DNA of 53,260 nt from Patescibacteria group bacterium (GTDB taxonomy: Bacteria; Patescibacteriota; Gracilibacteria; UM-FILTER-43-11), in NCBI GenBank assembly GCA_018817125.1, contig JAHIUN010000014.1, forward strand, positions 1 to 53,260. Direction: 5' to 3'. Below the pieces are notes generated by a model. The model was not told the origin of the DNA. It was given only the letters and a program-made list of their open reading frames with translations, and searched no databases. Below, in pieces: positions 50,621-53,260 of this stretch (its first letter is position 1; every line of letters begins with the position of its first letter). The position numbers and the translations under genes were made by a program.

Positions 50621-53260
50621 ATGACCACCAAAACGCGCCTTTTCCGCACTCTGCTCATGGTCCCCATCCTGCTTTTAGGGCTGGCGGTTTTTGGGCTGTA
50701 TGAAATGATTGAAGCAGATACGTTCGATACAGAAGCCGGTGTGAGCAATGCGTCTCCCGTTATCAATCAAACCCCAGCCGATGATTCCGATGCCACGACG
50801 CCCACTAATGCAGAGGATGATGTGACGTTTACCGGAAAGGGGATTGATGTCGGGAGTGAGAATTATTATATGGCTTTTTGTTCCAGCGACCAAGTGACGC
50901 ATAATGGCACGTCCGCCCCCATCTGTGAAGACGCGGACCATACCTGGGCCATCAGTTCCTCCACGGTCAGCAATACGGCTATCGGTAGCGGCTCCGGTAT
51001 TACTTATACAACCACCGGCAGTGAAAGCAGCGGCACCAATGGCTGCACCGATGATGAATCCTGCCCGTGGTATGCCTTTGTTTGTGATGCAGTTGTCGGC
51101 GGGTCCTGTTACCCGGCCAACAGTTCCGGTGATCAGGGCTTTGCGCTTGGTACCATCACTTTTTCTGATGTGCCTGAAGACGGCGATACGATTACAATCG
51201 ATAGCATTACCTACGAATTTGATACTGCGGGTGACGGAATCAGTTCAGGCACTGAGGTGGACACTGCCCTTTCTGCTTCCGAACAAGACGCAGCGTACGA
51301 ACTGGGAGCCGTCGAAGCAGGAACCAGTTCTCATATGGCCGTCCGCGGCGCCGTGGTGTACGTGTACGCAGATGCTGAAGGAACCGGCGGCAATTCTATC
51401 GGCATGACCGAACCGGATGCAAACGAAGGCGGTTCAACAAGTGAAATTGTACTTTCCGGCACTGTTCTTTCCGGCGGATCAGCCACAGGCCAGTCACCAT
51501 TTAAAATTAATCATGCATCTACATTTGGAACAGTAACAACAACAGATAATGATGACCCTTTGACAGATGGTGATATGGAAGCGGCGGATGCCAGCGCATG
51601 GACTGCAGGAAATGATGCTACCCTTACTAAGGAAACAGGAACACCACATGGAGGAAGCCGGGTATTAAGAATTGCTTATGGCAGCAGTACCAATCCTTAT
51701 GCTTATCAAAACGTAATGACATCCGGTACTAGTTATCACGTAACAGGATGGGCAAGGGGAGATGGGACAAATAGACCGAATATACAGGATGGTGCAGCGT
51801 ATATCTGGACAGGAACAACATCAACTTCCTGGCAATATTTCGACTTTGTGCGCATATGGGGAAGTTCTATCTTTTATTTACAGACACTTGCGACAGGAGC
51901 GGGTTATTCAGAATTCGATGATGTTTCCGTTGTTGGAACTGAAATAAACCCCGGCGATACACTTCGGTTTACTTTTGCACAAGCAGACATAGCTGATACT
52001 GATACTGACGATACTCAGGACACTATTAACATGTACATTTGCACAGATGCGACAACCGCTTTTGATTATTCTGGTAATTCCTGTACAAACGGTTCACTTA
52101 TCTGTTCAGATACAGGTGTTGATCCAACATCAACCGATGCCACATGTGATGAAACAGGAAATACATTAGTTCCTGCTACCGATATTCACAGCACTGAAAA
52201 CTTCAAGGTTTACGTCGAAGACAGTCATGATTTCACTGGCACTGGAACGAATGCACAAAGTTACGATATTGCCAATACCGCGCCCACTCATGATACCCCT
52301 GAACTGGATGTTCACGCACCCACATTGCCTAATTCCGTTGGTTATTGGCAGTTTGAAGACGGAACATCCGCCACAGCTTTTGATGATGAGACTTCAAATG
52401 ATTTTGATGGGGTCTGTACAAATTGTCCGGACTGGGCAGAGGAGGGTGTCATCGGAGGAGCTTATGATTTTACTACAGCTAATAGCGATATTATTGATCT
52501 TGGGAACGACCCATTATTACGACCTACAGAAGAAATAACTGTCATGGCCTGGGTAAAAAGCAATACCACGGATAATGTGGAGGTTGTTAGCTATAGGAAA
52601 GATGCTCCTGCTGGTTGTTATGCCTTGTATGAAATTATGGACAGTTCGGTTTGTGTGGACTTGGATGACGGAACTACTGATGGTGTATCGGAAGATTCCG
52701 CATTTAACTCAACATTGCCTGGCGATGGAACTTGGCATCATGTGGCAATGACTTATTCCAGGAATGACCAGATATTAAAATCTTATATGGATGGAGTGCT
52801 TCAAACTGATCAGGAAGCTACAGGAGATTACCCATTGTATACCGAACATGCCAGTTTGGATAAGTTGTTTGTAGGTGCTGCCCAGCCTACTCTTAGACAT
52901 TTTGACGGCTCTGTTGATGAACTTCACATTTACGATCGCGCCCTTACAACCGATGAGATCACAGCTATATACAATGCTTACACCACTCCCGGTACCACGG
53001 CTTATACAGATTCCAATATGGATATTTCCGCTAAGCCGATAACCATTGATGACCATGACAGCGACACCACCACCACAATTTATAACTGGGAAAAAGACGG
53101 CAGCAGTATCGCGGTTTTAAATATGCCGTTTGACAGCAATATGACCTCGACCGCCGCGGATGCTGTTAAGGATTACAGTACGTATGAAAATAATGGCACG
53201 CTGGCCGCCAGCACAGCCACTCCGACATGGACCAATGCGGCCACCTGCGGAAATTATTCC
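50621..53260 (+). CDS. giant LamG-domain surface protein, 5' part (runs off the window)
   Basis: Open for 880 codons from ATG 50621 to the window end with no stop. Signal anchor at about 7-28. Modules match the 42107 protein in order: TPADDSDATTPTNAEDDVTFTG (shorter than one module), the TIDSITYEFDT...VVYVYADAEGTGGNSIGM repeat, a CBM4/9-like fold (about 305-440), then a LamG domain (about 568-780: TVMAWVKSNTT, TWHHVAMTYSRND, SVDELHIYDRALTTDEI). A second LamG-like unit begins near the end (VLNMPFDSNMTS). It is a surface paralogue bracketing the hydrogenase genes. The later part of the gene is more A/T-rich than the first 900 bases, hinting at a mosaic origin. Confidence 0.85.
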   Translation, partial: MTTKTRLFRTLLMVPILLLGLAVFGLYEMIEADTFDTEAGVSNASPVINQTPADDSDATTPTNAEDDVTFTGKGIDVGSENYYMAFCSSDQVTHNGTSAPICEDADHTWAISSSTVSNTAIGSGSGITYTTTGSESSGTNGCTDDESCPWYAFVCDAVVGGSCYPANSSGDQGFALGTITFSDVPEDGDTITIDSITYEFDTAGDGISSGTEVDTALSASEQDAAYELGAVEAGTSSHMAVRGAVVYVYADAEGTGGNSIGMTEPDANEGGSTSEIVLSGTVLSGGSATGQSPFKINHASTFGTVTTTDNDDPLTDGDMEAADASAWTAGNDATLTKETGTPHGGSRVLRIAYGSSTNPYAYQNVMTSGTSYHVTGWARGDGTNRPNIQDGAAYIWTGTTSTSWQYFDFVRIWGSSIFYLQTLATGAGYSEFDDVSVVGTEINPGDTLRFTFAQADIADTDTDDTQDTINMYICTDATTAFDYSGNSCTNGSLICSDTGVDPTSTDATCDETGNTLVPATDIHSTENFKVYVEDSHDFTGTGTNAQSYDIANTAPTHDTPELDVHAPTLPNSVGYWQFEDGTSATAFDDETSNDFDGVCTNCPDWAEEGVIGGAYDFTTANSDIIDLGNDPLLRPTEEITVMAWVKSNTTDNVEVVSYRKDAPAGCYALYEIMDSSVCVDLDDGTTDGVSEDSAFNSTLPGDGTWHHVAMTYSRNDQILKSYMDGVLQTDQEATGDYPLYTEHASLDKLFVGAAQPTLRHFDGSVDELHIYDRALTTDEITAIYNAYTTPGTTAYTDSNMDISAKPITIDDHDSDTTTTIYNWEKDGSSIAVLNMPFDSNMTSTAADAVKDYSTYENNGTLAASTATPTWTNAATCGNYS

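Overview
The window reads as a chromosomal segment of a small-genome bacterium of the Candidate Phyla Radiation (Patescibacteria). This is inference, not proof. The supporting signs are an LPAGRQG-type palindromic insertion inside a coding sequence, many short palindromic repeats in the spacers, a four-helix-bundle (S23-like) gene, a DUF3352-like protein, very large LamG surface proteins, and compact gene packing with several interlocked stop codons. MurJ, a FemAB-type transferase and an O-antigen-ligase-like protein indicate a peptidoglycan wall plus a surface glycan. De novo purine genes (purH, purN, purD) and ribBA are scattered singly. A better equipped lineage such as Peregrinibacteria would fit, but the sequence cannot settle this. 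TGA is used as a stop at several well-defined gene ends (femX-like, ribBA, the 45.5 kb membrane protein, the M23 lipoprotein), so the code looks standard rather than the TGA-Gly code of Gracilibacteria.

Layout. 1-0.75 kb: a high-GC lipoprotein unit. 0.8-9.3 kb: ftsK, rsmE, membrane and FN3 proteins, tilS, purH. 9.3-11.2 kb: a small hypothetical gene, tRNA-Glu(TTC), a C39-like lipoprotein and a broken ORF. 11.2-16.3 kb: murJ, an acetyltransferase, an AlbA_2-domain gene and ribBA. 16.4-21.2 kb: a PP2C-like/propeller membrane protein, hpf, an O-antigen-ligase-like gene and cofE-like. 21.2-26.8 kb: a second high-GC small gene, purN, femX-like, yjbQ, a hypothetical gene, asnS and a RAYT-type transposase. 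26.8-31.5 kb: small lipoproteins, a decayed gene, and groES-[four-helix gene]-groEL under a CIRCE operator. 31.5-37.2 kb: DUF3352-like, topA, hup, trxA, RNase HI. 37.3-41.9 kb: a SecD with an inserted parvulin domain, a sugar nucleotidyltransferase and a truncated glycosyltransferase-family membrane protein. 42.1-53.3 kb: two paralogous LamG surface proteins flanking an ECF-S-like membrane protein, a minimal NuoF/HydB, an [FeFe] hydrogenase and purD.

Two themes run through the window. First, most spacers hold a long imperfect hairpin whose arms are tandem copies of a 9-13 base unit. The unit differs from locus to locus, and the arms often contain the stop codon of the flanking gene. Related palindromes also sit inside four coding sequences. 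Second, most native genes seem to start from promoters with a TATAAT-like -10 box, often extended (TGnTATAAT), and have 0-30 nt leaders without a Shine-Dalgarno site. Two small high-GC genes are the exception, with consensus promoters, leaders of about 85-120 nt and strong AAGGAGG sites.

The hydrogenase proteins could form an NADH-linked, H2-producing or H2-oxidising complex (HydB with HydA). The maturases HydEFG are not in the window. SecD has no SecF beside it. Together, the window suggests a fermentative anaerobe with an elaborate protein and glycan surface.
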